Made by a program: the position numbers and the translations under genes. The notes beneath the pieces were generated by a model. It did not search any database. It was not told the DNA's origin and saw only the letters and a program-made list of their open reading frames with translations. From Hydractinia symbiolongicarpus (taxonomy: Eukaryota > Cnidaria > Hydrozoa > Anthoathecata > Hydractiniidae): 64,000 nt of DNA. Location of the stretch: the NCBI RefSeq assembly GCF_029227915.1, contig NC_079884.1, positions 20,336,001-20,400,000 on the forward strand, written 5' to 3'. Below, piece after piece: positions 1 through 12,132 of this stretch; the first letter of the stretch is position 1; each line of letters begins with the position of its first letter.

Positions 1-85
1 GCAATCAGGTAAACTTCTCACATGCAGTCCAAAATATACATCAACAGCGGTTTTTACCCTATACCTGTTGCGTCTTTTAAGGCGG

Positions 86-632
86 CGATACACGATCCGT
101 TTAATAAAATTCGATTAATTGGATCGTGTATCATGTAAAAATCGTATGCTTTCGGCATTCTCAGACTAGTCAAATTCGATTTTTAAAAAGTCGGACCGGT
201 TCAAATTTTTCGATTAATCGAAAGGTTTTTAGCCAATCAAAATGCTTAAAATCTTTACATCAAATGTGCGTTCTTGCCGTCAAAAAAGGATAAAACAGAA
301 ATTAACGAGATTTTTATCAGTGAATGAAGCTTATTAACAGAAAAGTTACAAATAACACACTCAGTTTCTAACGTTTTTTAACGTTAGTTGTTATAATAAT
401 AACTGTAAAAGGAGCGAGTTCAACTCTGTCTTCACTCTCTAAAGACATTTTATCGAAAGTAAATTATCAAAAATCTGTTCAGTTTTTTATTAATGTTCAA
501 TATAATTTCGATAAATAAAATTCGATTAATTGGATAGTGTACCATCACATTGCCACCTGTTAAGTTTCGATTAAATTATAATGCTTAATATAATTTCGAC
601 AAATTGAATTCGAATAATCGGATCGTGTATCA
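86..632. mobile_element. MITE with GATACACGATCC ends
   Basis: Left GATACACGATCCG, right CGGATCGTGTATC. Extra inverted copies of the end lie at about 118-135 and 528-543, so the element has nested or rearranged termini. No coding capacity. Confidence 0.6.
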
Positions 633-2807
633 ACGCCTTTAGGGCTCCTTAATGCAGGGAGGAGCCGGGGTGGTAAACCTTAAATTTTCTTGCCTTAAAT
701 CACGTTAATTTTTACGAGAACTTCCGATTTTAAAGTTCATGTTGACTATTTAGCGCGATTATAAGCAAAATAACGCTGATTTAATTCTGTAATTATTTTC
801 GTTGATGACATACATTAAGTACGAAAAATTTTCGGTCTTTTTTCTTTTCGGACCATACATTTTCGGACGTTTTTTCAGCCTAATTTCGGGTGTTTGCTTA
901 ATTTTTGTAAAGCTCCAAATTACTGAGAGAGACACCAAAATTATATTTTAAATCGATGAAACCTATGAACCAATATACACATTCAAGTAAAAGTGAGAGT
1001 GAAACTATTATTACATACATCTTTGATTACCTGATGAGACGAGAGACACGAAATTGACAAAGACGAGGAAGAGAAATAAAAATAAATTTTGTTTAGACAA
1101 TAAATCTTCAAAAAAAGTTCCATTGATAAAAATAAACTGTTTTGAAAAGTTGGGCGAAAAACAGTAGTTTGAAAAATTTCGGACGTTTAAAAATTTTGAA
1201 CACAAAAAATTTCGGACGTTATTAAATTCGGACTTTTCAAATGTCTAAAAATAAAAACGTGCGAATTTTTTTGTATTTAATGTAAGTTCAATAACATGAA
1301 CACTTTGTTGTAGATTTTCATGGGGCAAATGAAAAGAAGGAAAATTCAAAATAGAATCTTTCACAAGATTTATATATCGATCACTTTTTTATTTGTTTGT
1401 TTGCGCAACTCGCATTAAAATATCAATTTTTTTTCACCTGATAACTGACGGTCTCAAAATGTTTGTACGTAATACTTAATTTAGAATTAGGATACAATGC
1501 GGTACTTTGTTTTAAAAGCATCAAAACCTGATAGTACTTTCTATAAACAAGGCCAATATTGTTTTAAAGTCATCAAAAACAGAAAATTTTGATCCAAAAC
1601 CATGAAAACACGACCTTAAAAATTCTTTTGCTATAGTGCGAAGTAAGTGAGGAGCGCGAACCGCAAATTAGGCTTACCAGTGATAACAGCTTACTCACTG
1701 AGGGTCAAAGAAACAATGGATCAATCCATCTTTGGATATCAATTAATCATAAAATTATCAACAAACTTTAACTGAGGCCAGTCTCGTTTGTTAGTGAATT
1801 TTATTTTATAAATTATTCCCAGAGCGCTGAGAGTGAAGTGAGATTTCACAGTCGACGGCAGTGAGTTGTTAAGGAATAATATCCGTTTACCATTGATTTC
1901 CACATGGTAATGCGGAATATAATGAACTTTATGTAGTTTTTTGTAAAAATTTTCTGTTAAGGTAGTGTAACCCATCATTTATTAATTACTTTAGAAATTG
2001 CATTGTAGGCTACTGTTTCTTCAAAAGTTATATTTCTCTCGAATATGTAAAAGGAGGCTAGACACGAGGCCAATATCAGTGTTTTAACTTGGTGGTATAA
2101 ACATGGGCCCTTTATTATCATTTGTGTCATTGTTAAACGGTATGGTTGTGGAGGACATTAAAGCGACCACCAAGTTGTGGTTCTGTATTATATAGTACTC
2201 CACATGCAAAATTGAAAGGTGGAATAAAATAAAATTTGCTGTAATTTATCATAAAAATAGGACATGTGTTTTGACAGCCACAAGGATGTCAAAACAGATA
2301 CTATCTCAAATATTTCTTTTACTACTGTGCAATATGATAGACGGCAGTGGTGTTATCAAAATTAAGGATCAAATGTTTCCCTTCAAACGGCTTTTTAGAA
2401 GGGTTGATAGTAAGATAAAGAGCAAGGATTTCTATTCCATTCGTATAAAGGTAGATATACTTCGCTTCATGCTTAATCAAAATAAGTATCAGTAAAAACA
2501 GTTATAGATATTGGATGTTAATGGTTTAAGATTTCAACGAATCGATATGTTTTAGCCTTATTTTATGTCATTTACCATCTAAGTGAATGATAGATGGCAT
2601 TGAAGTCCTCTGATCATTTCTCAAGAAGGATATAATTTTGTCACATGCAATTTTTTTTTATAATCTTTCAGTAATTTTAATCTTTAAGATATTTTACTGG
2701 ATGTATTACAGTCTTGATACATCTGGTTTCACTGGCAATAAAAAAGTCAGCAACGTTACCAATTCTGTTCTTTTGTGCTTTTAATTTTTTGTAAATTGAT
2801 TTTATCC
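633..2807. other. No gene seen
   Basis: AT-rich sequence. A minus-strand frame at 1739-1978 has a plausible composition (HVEINGKRILFLNN) but no splice or family support. Confidence 0.5.
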
Positions 2808-3341
2808 TATAGTAGTCGATTAGGCCGTGGAAAAATCCACTTAGGCAGGATTAAAACTGTAATGACGTCAGCAACCCATCCACTAAAAAAATCTGAATTT
2901 TGGCCCGTCAAAACCAAAAATTTGTTTAAAAAAATTCTATACCTGTTGCCTTCATCGTATAGATCTTAAAACGCTGATCAAGAAAATACATAGGATTATG
3001 TACTTTTGACGAAAGGTTGCAGAGATATTAAGGTTTGAAGGTTTTTTGATGACGTTATCAACTCGCCCATTCCGAAACAGATTTGGGGACCAGGTTTGGG
3101 AAACCTACCGAAGATGGTCCCTAGTTACCCACACGGTTAGAAATCATTGACATCACCACCCCGTTTCCAAGTTATTTGTTTTAGATGCACTGTAATGGCT
3201 TCATTAATTTCATATAGGATATTGATGTTAAAATAGTGTTATTGACGTTGCACGCATTTTTCGGCTAAATCAAAGGAAAATGACCAAATCCGCTTTGCCT
3301 GTCACAGACAGACGGACACACTTAGCGTATTATTATAGAGA
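2808..3341. mobile_element. MITE family with CCGTGGAAAAATCCAC head, copy 1
   Basis: Starts TATAGTAGTC, then CCGTGGAAAAATCCAC; ends CAGACAGACGGACACAC...TATTATTATAGA. Shares an internal block (CGTATAGATCTTAAAACGCTG) with copy 2. The short ends are inverse (TATAATAAT type). Confidence 0.6.
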
Positions 3342-4541
3342 TTTTATGTATAATGAAATGTAATTTGTAAAACTTATGCTGTACGAGATTTGCCTTGAGC
3401 AAGTCATTAATGTATTGTAAAGTTCATTGGAATTATTAAAGGTTTATAATATAGAGAACTCCTTAGTGATGTCATTTAAGCAACCGTAAATATTATTATA
3501 CGTAAAAGCAGCTTTAAGGTTCAAAACCATTCTTATCTTGAAACTTCTTTTTCTGCACATAACCAAATGCACCTTGGAAAATTGTAAGGCTAAAGTTGAG
3601 ATTTCACTCAAGAATAAAACAAAAAATAACATTTGATAGGCGAAACAATTTCAACTTTCAGTTTGGATCAGATTCCAAAAATCACAAATATTTGTTCCAT
3701 TTCGCTCCCGAGTGGAAACCAACACCAAGGACACAAAGATTATTATGAATATATCAAACACGTGCATGTTGCAAAATTATCACTTTAAGGACAAAAATTA
3801 TTATGCATGTATATCACTGTAAGGTGTTATCTAATAGCATTTTTTTAAAAGTAAGTCGTAATGCTTACAAAAACATTTTGCCAGTCTTTTTTTAGAAACC
3901 AATTTTGATAAACTTTACCCAACTTGAAAAAAAGGCATATTTTCAATATTTTTTGCAAAGAATTTTGGTAAATATTGTAAAAAATTTTTTTGGAAAAATA
4001 AAGCTAAATTAGAGTTAAGAAAATTTGTGGGTGTAATTGTTGCAAATGCATGTCATTCCCTTCCCTCTGTGCACATGCACGCTTTTAGCTTCCTTTGGGA
4101 ATAATAAGTTTGCAAAAATAGAGGCTCTCTTCGGTTTTCAATGATACATGGCAGTCATTTTAATGTTGTTTAGAGTTAGTTTTATTTGTTATTCAGTACA
4201 AGCATAGGTGCTATAGCCATAGTCTATGTTCACCTTGTTGCTAGTTTGTTCTGTGTAGCTTTTTACCCTTGTTTGTTTTTATTCAAAGTTATATTTATGT
4301 TTATTAGTTAGTTAAAATGTACACATGTATTTTTATATCGCAATGTATAAATGATTTATTTCTCTAAACTTCTGTGTCTTCCCCTGAATCTGTAACAGTA
4401 AATTTACATACAAAAGTTATAAAAAACGTTTGATGGCTGCAGCACAGATAGGCTGAAGGTATTCTAGTAATTCTGTGTTATTCATATCTTATTCTGACAG
4501 TTTCATGTTGTATACACTTTTAGGAAAAAGTATCTTCATAC
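3342..4541. other. No gene seen
   Basis: AT-rich; would be intronic if the exon at 4542-4699 is real. No recognisable continuing exon. Confidence 0.45.
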
Positions 4542-4699
4542 CTTTTAGGTGTCTCTTCGTCTGTTGATTCTCGTCCTCCACTTGATAATCTCCGCCTCTT
4601 CTTGTTTCCTTTACCTGTCATAGGTGTTGAAGTAACAACTGGGCTTTTCATTGCTTTTTTAAGTGTCCTTGGAGATTTGGTTGTCTTCGTTTTTACCAT
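4542..4699 (-). CDS. Candidate first coding exon of an unidentified gene
   Basis: ATG at 4699, 52 codons plus two bases, then a good donor (AAAAG|GTATGA). The peptide is basic and low in hydrophobics: MVKTKTTKSPRTLKKAMK, then TPMTGKGNKKRRRLSSGG and RESTDEETPKR. It has a nuclear-localisation-like KKRRR followed by possible Ser/Thr phosphorylation sites, typical of a nuclear protein's disordered N-terminus. Codon use is less AT-biased than the surroundings. No downstream exon could be identified in 1-4541, so the rest may lie left of the window. Confidence 0.5.
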
Positions 4700-5321
4700 T
4701 GTGTATATTTATGTTTTCTAAAAATAGATTTCACATGCTAGACACCTTTATTCCCAATCAATGTTTCATATAATTTACACAGCCATAATTTACATCTGGT
4801 TGTTAGGGAAAATTGAAATATCTAAAAAGTAAAAAAGTATACATATTTTAAACTTTTTATTTTTAGAACCCTGTGTTACATGGGTTTTCTTAGTTGCCAA
4901 AGGCTTAGGCCTTTAATTTGACCAAAAATTAATCAACTTGCTTAGCAATCTTTTTTTCATTGGACCATGTCCAGTTTTCCGCAGAGGCAACATAATACCC
5001 TGATACCATGGTTCAGACAAACTAGAGTATGTGTTGCATTCACTGCTGTCACAATAAATTAAATCAATTAAACAAACAAAATACATTTTTTTAAAAAGAA
5101 ATAAGTGTAGAAAAGGAAACTTCTTTGCTGCTGTGGTCTGGGGAGTACTGAAGGGTATTTGCAATTGATCTCTTGCTAATAGTTATTTTGCTGCATCCAA
5201 CAATTTAGAATAGGTGATACAAGCGATCGATAAAATATAGAAGTCATAATTTTAAGGATATATACCCCCCGTTTTAAATTTCATTATCATTTTCTGGTTA
5301 ACCTACGTTTTTCATTTCCAA

Positions 5322-5669
5322 GTGGTGCAGTAGCTTAGTGGTTAAAACTCTTGGACTTCGTACAGAAAACAGGGTTCGATTTCCCTTGACAACGATTTAA
5401 CATGCACAAGTGAATGTTACCATAACGTGAGTTACCCCAAGTGATGTGAGGAAAATTGGGTAGACGCCACACTGTGGGCCATTAGCTGTTGCAGGAAGTT
5501 GTCTGTTAGAGCAGGGACCCTAATTACGTTTGTGTAGGTCGAAAATAAGTATTTAATACTCTAGAACTTCCCATCTAAGCAATGGCCCTCCTGGAATTAA
5601 TAGACAGGTTATATTCATTGATATTTGTGAGGCTACCCATGCAAAATATGCACATCCATCCATCCATGC
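5322..5669 (+). mobile_element. tRNA-derived SINE, copy 1 (diverged)
   Basis: tRNA-like head with A box TAGCTTAGTGG and B box GGTTCGATTTC (5373-5383), a shared body (CACTGTG-GGCC-TTG, TAATAGACAGG) and an ATCC-repeat tail. The most diverged of the four copies. Confidence 0.85.
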
Positions 5670-5671
5670 TA

Positions 5672-5975
5672 GCATAGGTTGAAATTCCCTTGTATCAAAT
5701 CTGTCCTCGTTACCTCCTGCCAAGTATTTCTTAGTCTACAACTGAGGCTTTGCCCCTGAAACTATCTAGTCTTTACACTTTCTTACCTGATTATCCTCCT
5801 TCATTCTTTCCAAGTATCCCAACCAACTCAATCTTATCTGGACAGCATCTTTAATGCTACGGCTATCTTGCCCGCTTCTTAGCTCATTTGAACTCTTCTG
5901 TCTCTCAGACGAGGGTTACACACCCTTCTAACCATTCTCATATCATTTCTTTCTAAGAAGTCAAGATCTTCATGA
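5672..5975 (-). pseudogene. LINE reverse transcriptase C-terminal remnant
   Basis: Minus-strand fragments RLSWLGYLERMKEDNQVRKC and following Lys-rich text match the R-RW-GH-ERM region after the RT domain in non-LTR elements, with several stops. It abuts the tail of a SINE. Confidence 0.6.
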
Positions 5976-6099
5976 CCTCTTATTCTGTAAAATGTTTTTT
6001 ATAAATTTTTGAAATAAAAAATTGATGTAGGATGAAACATGGAAAACATTCTTTTCTTCTAAAAGGTTGCTTATTCACTTACACATTTTAATTTTTTTT

Positions 6100-7067
6100 G
6101 TTAGAGTTTACTTTAACTTTCAAAAGAAAATATAGACAAGTGATTTTTAAGTTTCATGTATTTTAGCTGCACAGAATTGCCCTTTTTATTAATTTTATTA
6201 TTTTTTTTAACTAATTAAGTTTTTTTGTTTAAAGGTATCAAAAGGGTTTGAAATTAAAGAAGAAAAAGATGCATAAATTTTTGAATTTTAGCCGTTTGCA
6301 CAAATTAATATGCACAAACTTATCTTCACAAGGATCACTTTGTTAGAGTTTACTTTAACTTTCAAAAGAAAATATAGACAAGTGATTTTTAAGTTTCATG
6401 TATTTTAGCTGCACAGAATTGCCCTTTTTATTAATTTTATTATTTTTTTTAACTAATTAAGTTTTTTTGTTTAAAGGTATCAAAAGGGTTTGAAATTAAA
6501 GAAGAAAAAGATGCATAAATTTTTGAATTTTAGCCGTTTGCACAAATTAATATGCACAAACTTATCTTCACAAGGATCACTTTGTTAGAGTTTACTTTAA
6601 CTTTCAAAAGAAAATATAGACAAGTGATTTTTAAGTTTCATGTATTTTAGCTGCACAGAATTGCCCTTTTTATTAATTTTATTATTTTTTTTAACTAATT
6701 AAGTTTTTTTGTTTAAAGGTATCAAAAGGGTTTGAAATTAAAGAAGAAAAAGATGCATAAATTTTTGAATTTTAGCCGTTTGCACAAATTAATATGCACA
6801 AACTTATCTTCACAAGGATCACTTTGTTAGAGTTTACTTTAACTTTCAAAAGAAAATATAGACAAGTGATTTTTAAGTTTCATGTATTTTAGCTGCACAG
6901 AATTGCCCTTTTTATTAATTTTATTATTTTTTTTAACTAATAAAGTTTTTTTGTTTAAAGGTATCAAAAGGGTTTGAAATTAAAGAAGAAAAAGATGCAT
7001 AAATTTTTGAATTTTAGCCGTTTGCACAAATTAATATGCACAAACTTATCTTCACAAGGATCACTTA
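6100..7067 (+). repeat. Four tandem copies of a 242-bp unit
   Basis: Copies begin TTAGAGTTTACTTTAAC at 6101, 6343, 6585 and 6827. The first three look identical by eye; the fourth differs at one base (CTAATAAAG for CTAATTAAG). Very recent expansion, or satellite-like seed. No open frame spans it. Confidence 0.95.
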
Positions 7068-7882
7068 CGCAGAGTAAGTGTGTGAGATTTAGCACTAGTG
7101 GGAGTAAAGTGTTTGTGTAGCAACTTTTAGATGGTTTAGGTATATCATTGGTTTGTCAATCCCCACAAACTGTAAGATTTCAAGCTTTATAAATTATTCT
7201 AATGTGAACTATATTTTAATATGAGGAGTGTTATGCCTAATCAGTGAGTATATATCATAAAGTTCACAAAAATCAGAAAGCAAAATGTATATTTTCTTAA
7301 AGCGTCCATACTCAAGTTGCCATAAGAAATATCAAATTTGACGTTTGTGGGTTTTTTTTCCAGTTTGATGTTTCAGAAAATGTGCAATAAAACAGATATT
7401 ATTATGCTTGCTTCTTTTGTCTGCAAATTTAATCTTCATTCAAAATTTTTGTTGTTGTTTCAAGTTCACTATAGCGATACACATGCTCAGAAACAGGGCC
7501 ATAAATAAATTTAAGCAACTCAGGTATACTGCATGAGTTGTATTTATAGACAAGTTGTTTTGATCAAGAACAACGGACATGTGCACATACATGCACAGGA
7601 AAGAAATATAAGAATATATAACATCGATCAAAGATAGTATATAGTAAAACTTATGCTAAAATTCTTAAATTCTGCTTTTAAACAAGAAGTTAATAGTTGA
7701 TAAAAAACATTTACAATGTATTTCCAGTCTTACATTTCCAGAAATCGGTAAGTTAGCATAAATAGCCAATTTAGCCTATGTAGCTCTTCCCTTTCTTAGG
7801 CATCAGGATGCGCGCACATATAATTAAGCTTGTCTGTAGCTAGCTAGCTAAACATTCAAACTCATCTATTATTTTTATTATT

Positions 7883-8107
7883 TTATCCCAGGTTTTGTAA
7901 TCTTAGCAAGCTGGGCATAAGGGCGAGCAAAAATGTAAATAAGAGTCCGGCAACAAGATAGATAACAACTATAATCATGAATGCTTTTGTGCATTGATTG
8001 ATTGACATTCCTGGCTTATTGTGTTGTGGGGGTGGGTAAGTAACGTTAAATTGATGGGGCATCTTTATCATGGTTTTTCCTAAGGCAATACGAACTCTTC
8101 TATGCAT
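7883..8107 (-). CDS. Candidate single-pass membrane microprotein
   Basis: 74 codons, or about 62 from an internal ATG (MIKMPHQF). A proline-rich stretch (TYPPPQHNKPG) is followed by one strong TM segment (AFMIIVVIYLVAGLLFTFLLAL) and a short basic tail ending QNLG. Codon choice is less AT-biased than its flanks. AATAAA follows the stop within 20 bp. No family recognised. Confidence 0.4.
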   Translation of the reverse strand: MHRRVRIALGKTMIKMPHQFNVTYPPPQHNKPGMSINQCTKAFMIIVVIYLVAGLLFTFLLALMPSLLRLQNLG

Positions 8108-8624
8108 GAACCGCTATTTGTAAACAAACTTCTAAGTGTATAAAAAAGTGAAACAATATTTAGCTTTAAAAAGATAGCGGCTTCAAGAAACAAACCTTGG
8201 TTGCTTTATGTGTTGTTAGATGCTTTGCAGCACGATGGCGTCAATCTTTTACTGAAACTTGTTGACGGTCTATATTACTTTTGATTTTCCCGCGTTTGAC
8301 AACCTCGTTTTTGGGGTCTTTTTTTAATTAATAGTGTTTTTAACATCCAATCCAAAGAAAGTTAGGGAGCTTGGGAGCGAGGTTGCGCGTTTATTCCAGA
8401 TTCCCCTGGTGCGTATATGATAGATCTTGAACTTTTGCGTTTGTGTTTTGATTTTTTTTTAAAAAACGAAAGTAAAGCAAGGAAGTAGCTGTCCTGTCTT
8501 AGAGTTGGAGCTATTATAAACGTAAGGTAAAGTAAGGTAAGTCCATTGAACATTCTATTTGTGTTTAACTGACTGCATTTTATCAATTAGGTAGCTAAAG
8601 CTAGCAATATTAGCAAAGCTAGCT

Positions 8625-8976
8625 ACTAGAGGTATATAGTGGTTATAGCTCTCGTACTCTGTGCGGGAGACCGGGGTTCGATTCCTCTTGACGGCGATTC
8701 AACATGGGCGAGTGAATGTTACCATAGCCCCGGGTTAACCCAAGCCATGTGAGGGAAATTGGGAAGATGGCACACTGTGTGGGCCGTTGGATGTTGCCGG
8801 GAGTTGTCTAGTAGAGCACGGGCCCTAATTGGGTCTGCGTCGCTCAAAATGAGCATTAAATACTCTAGGACTCTCCATCTAAGCCATGGCCCCTCCTGGA
8901 AATAATAGACAGGGTATATCCCTCGATATTTGTGAGGCTAGCCATGTAAAACATGCACATCTATCTATCTATCTAT
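8625..8976 (+). mobile_element. tRNA-derived SINE, copy 2
   Basis: B box GGTTCGATTCC at 8675-8685; the A-box end is damaged (ATATAGTGGTTATAG). Ends in an (ATCT)n tail after ATGTAAAACATGCACATCT. Close to copies 3 and 4. Confidence 0.88.
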
Positions 8977-9346
8977 AACTATGCCAGGCCTAACGAACCT
9001 AAATGAAATATACTGGAATTAAAAAATGGAAACCAGGAAATGTCTAACAGTTTCTGCTACTATCATTGAGCTTTAGTACTATATCAAAGTTCAGCTAAAC
9101 TTTAGAACAACAACTAGCCAACAACGTTGGTTTGTTATCTCTTTTGCATTTGTTTATAACTGTAATACATGGAATCACAGTCCCGATATTTACTTGCGCA
9201 CGCATCTACGTAATGCCAAACAAATAAATCGGCAAAGTTACCTCCATTTCTGCGCGCACAGGAAAAACACGGCACTATGATTGAGTGTATGGTACTTAAC
9301 AAAAAGTAATATCAAATATAGCTAGTGTCACATTATTACATTATAT

Positions 9347-9725
9347 TATAATAGTCAAGAAGGCCCATGAAAAAATCCACTTAGATAGAATAAGAATATT
9401 GAAAAAATAGTTTGTTTCAGGTGTTTGTGTCGACATCCAACAGTGTAGCTAGAGCTTAAAATGCTAAGAAAAAATATGTTTAGGATCCCGCATTTTTGAC
9501 GATTTTATAAATTTTGCTAATGCCAGCAAAGACACGCCAAAATACACACAAAAAAAATTATTTAGAGAACATACACCTGTTGACTTTATCATATAGATCT
9601 TAAAATCCTGATCAAGAAAATGTATGAGATAATGCATTTTTAACAAACAGTTACAGATATATATATTGGGGTGTAAAAGTATTTTGATGACGTCAACAAC
9701 TGTCGGTTTCGAAACGGATCCCGGA
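9347..9725. mobile_element. Same MITE family, copy 2, truncated
   Basis: Starts TATAATAGTC and has AAAAAATCCACTTAG and the internal CATATAGATCTTAAAATCCTG block. The AGACAGACGG end is missing. Confidence 0.55.
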
Positions 9726-11325
9726 TGGTTGAGTTTTGGTTATATACATATTTATGTAGGATTTTAATATATGTACTTTTTCATAAAAATGTACTTGTGT
9801 AAATATTTCTTCCTAAATAATTTGATAACTTTGTATTCGCAAAAAATTTATGCCACCAAAACATTTTACAAGCAATCATCTTTTAATACCCTTAAAATGC
9901 TTTTGTTTTTTTATTTAGCTACAAGAATTTTTTCCTTATTAACTGTGACTAATTCAACTCAGAGTATAATTCAACGTTGTCACTAGCGCTCAACGGCTAT
10001 TTCCCAATTTAACCCTTTCATAGAAGTTGCAAAGGAAAAAATTTAACAACATCTATTTCAGATTTCTGAGTTAGCTACAAGCGTTAATTTCTTTACAATA
10101 TTTTTAAATTTCATACTAAAGAATCTCAACAGACAGATTTTTATTTTTTAAGTTTTGTGATGAAATATGTCTTTTTTATATGTTTGTGTTTATATGTTGG
10201 ATTTATGAGTTTTAGATGTTGTGGTTAGATTTCGGAAAAGGAATGTGTGTTGTCTGCCAATGTGCCAAAATGAATGCTGTTAAATTTTAATCAGATTTAT
10301 CTTTTGATGCAGTTGAACCCGAACAATAATTCTATCTTTTAAACACATCAAATTACCACCTCAACTGCTTAAAATTTATTGTACTTTACGGGTCAATAAT
10401 TAATGCGATCAAAAATAACGCGAATTTCGAATTTTAAATTTTCAGATGGTATTTAATTATCGCGAACTACTTTGTTACTGATTCAAGCTGAGAGAATAAA
10501 AAAGAAATAATGAAATGTCATCACACGTATTTTATCTTCCTGTCTAAAATGCACAAAAATGATTACTGAAAAGGCTTATCTTTGTTACTGTTTTTATTGT
10601 TTTTACGGACAGTTGTCAAGTTATCCGTGATACCTGCTGCTTTTCATCCTGCTGCTTTTCATCCTTCTCTGTTTGAGATTGAAAGTGACTAAAATTTTTG
10701 ACATGTTTGTTCTCTTTATTTCTATTGATCAAAACAATATACCCACGAGTTACTTTGAAGGCGTTTAAAAATTATTTTTTAAAGAATTAAGGTTAACGGG
10801 GGATTTTTTTAGCGCCATACATTAATTAACGGAGGGAAAATTTACGCGACGAATGAATTAACGGAGCTTTAATTAACGCGAAATTTCAAAATTCCCGTTA
10901 TTTACTTGCTTCGTTATTTTCGTGTAATAAGGTAACAAATAAAAAAAAACTATATAAAATGTAAAGCACTAAAAACTACTCATGGTAAGGTAATTGAAAT
11001 TTATCAAAGAGATAGCTGGACTTCTTAATAGTTGAAGGCGGTGGATTTTTTATTTTGAAGGCATTCTTATAACTCAACACAATACCTTTATTAATTCAGG
11101 TTCTAAATTACCAGAGAGCTCGAACAGTTTTTCAGAAGTTTAAGTTATGATTGATGACTGGTAATTTTATAATTACAGCATTTTTAATTCAGGACTTCAG
11201 GACATGCCTTGAAAGGGATATCAAAATTACTTTATATAAAAGTTTATTAAAAAATATGTTTTAGCTACACCTCTCGTCAGCTTTCTTATAAACGCATGTT
11301 GCTATAAATACTTTTAGGTTAGATT
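9726..11325. other. Upstream region of UBE2Z, no gene
   Basis: Contains stretches rich in TTAACGCGAA and GCGAATTTC motifs (10390-10470, 10790-10920) in partly inverted order, probably a decayed repeat. No second coding region. Confidence 0.5.
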
Positions 11326-12132
11326 ATGTCAACAAAGGAAAAATGGGATCCTCTGCTCTCTCACGACTGGGATGGTCAGGAATACTCGGCTCTTAGTATC
11401 AATCGAGTCAAGCGAGACCTTACAGACATTTACGCTGATCCACTGCCATTTGTATTTGTTTGTCCTGACCAAAACAACATAAGCAAAATTCATGCTATTA
11501 TATCTGGTCCTCAGGATACACCATATGAAGGTGGGTTTTTTTATTTCGTTATTCGAATGTCTCCGGAATACCCTGTTACTCCACCCAGAGTAAAACTGAT
11601 AACGACCGGTGGTGGTACAGTCCGGTTTAATCCAAACTTATACGATTCCGGAATGGTTTGTCTAAGTATTCTTGGAACATGGTCTGGTCCGGGATGGAGT
11701 GCTGCGAACTCATTGAAAAGTTTGTTGCTGTCTATCCAATCCATTATGAACAAGAACCCTTATCACAATGAGCCAGGATTTACAGAAGAGAGGCATCCAG
11801 GTGATGCAAAAAACTACAAAATGTGCATACACCACGAAACTTTAAGAGTCGCCGTTGTTGGGATGGTCGATGGATCGACAACCATGCCTGCTCAACTAAA
11901 GGAGATTGTTGAGAGAACGTTCTTGGAATATTTAGAGTATTACGAAGAAACCATCGGTAATTATATCCATTTAGATGGGGAGATGTTAAGAGATCCTTTC
12001 GGAAAAAACAAAGGTAGATTTCAATATGCCTTTCTACTTACAAGGATTAATGCGCTGGCCACAGAACTTCGTAAAAAATATGCAGGACTTGGAAAAATAG
12101 ATAAGACTGGAGTGAACATTGATTTCTCTTAA
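11326..12132 (+). CDS. UBE2Z: Ubiquitin-conjugating enzyme E2 Z, intronless
   Basis: E2 enzyme that in vertebrates accepts ubiquitin or FAT10 from the E1 UBA6. 268 residues in one uninterrupted frame. The UBC fold is plain: PYEGGFFYFVIRMSPEYPVTPP, the FNPN motif in place of the usual HPN, and the catalytic cysteine C112 in GMVCLSILGTWSGPGWS. The family-specific region NPYHNEPGFTEERHPGDAKNY and the long C-terminal helical part (to PFGKNKGRFQY) distinguish UBE2Z from ordinary E2s. Human UBE2Z is 354 residues with a long low-complexity N-terminus that is absent here. CTTTTAG lies 6 nt before the ATG and could be a 3' splice site for a 5' UTR intron. AATAAA occurs at 12821-12826. No introns, no poly(A) tail visible and no lesions: intron loss or an old functional retrocopy are both possible. 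Confidence 0.95.
   Translation: MSTKEKWDPLLSHDWDGQEYSALSINRVKRDLTDIYADPLPFVFVCPDQNNISKIHAIISGPQDTPYEGGFFYFVIRMSPEYPVTPPRVKLITTGGGTVRFNPNLYDSGMVCLSILGTWSGPGWSAANSLKSLLLSIQSIMNKNPYHNEPGFTEERHPGDAKNYKMCIHHETLRVAVVGMVDGSTTMPAQLKEIVERTFLEYLEYYEETIGNYIHLDGEMLRDPFGKNKGRFQYAFLLTRINALATELRKKYAGLGKIDKTGVNIDFS

Noticed and set aside
1739-1978. 79-codon minus-strand frame as a last exon of the gene starting at 4699
   Set aside because: No clear acceptor in the right phase and no family match; kept only as a remark.
6100-7067. CRISPR array
   Set aside because: The units are 242 bp, contiguous and lack unique spacers, and the genome is eukaryotic.
8640-8710. Possible tRNA gene (A and B boxes)
   Set aside because: The boxes belong to a tRNA-derived SINE with a shared body and ATCT tail; no full cloverleaf can be folded. 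The same applies to the other three copies.
11541-11753. Minus-strand frame within UBE2Z
   Set aside because: It is a shadow of the real UBE2Z frame.
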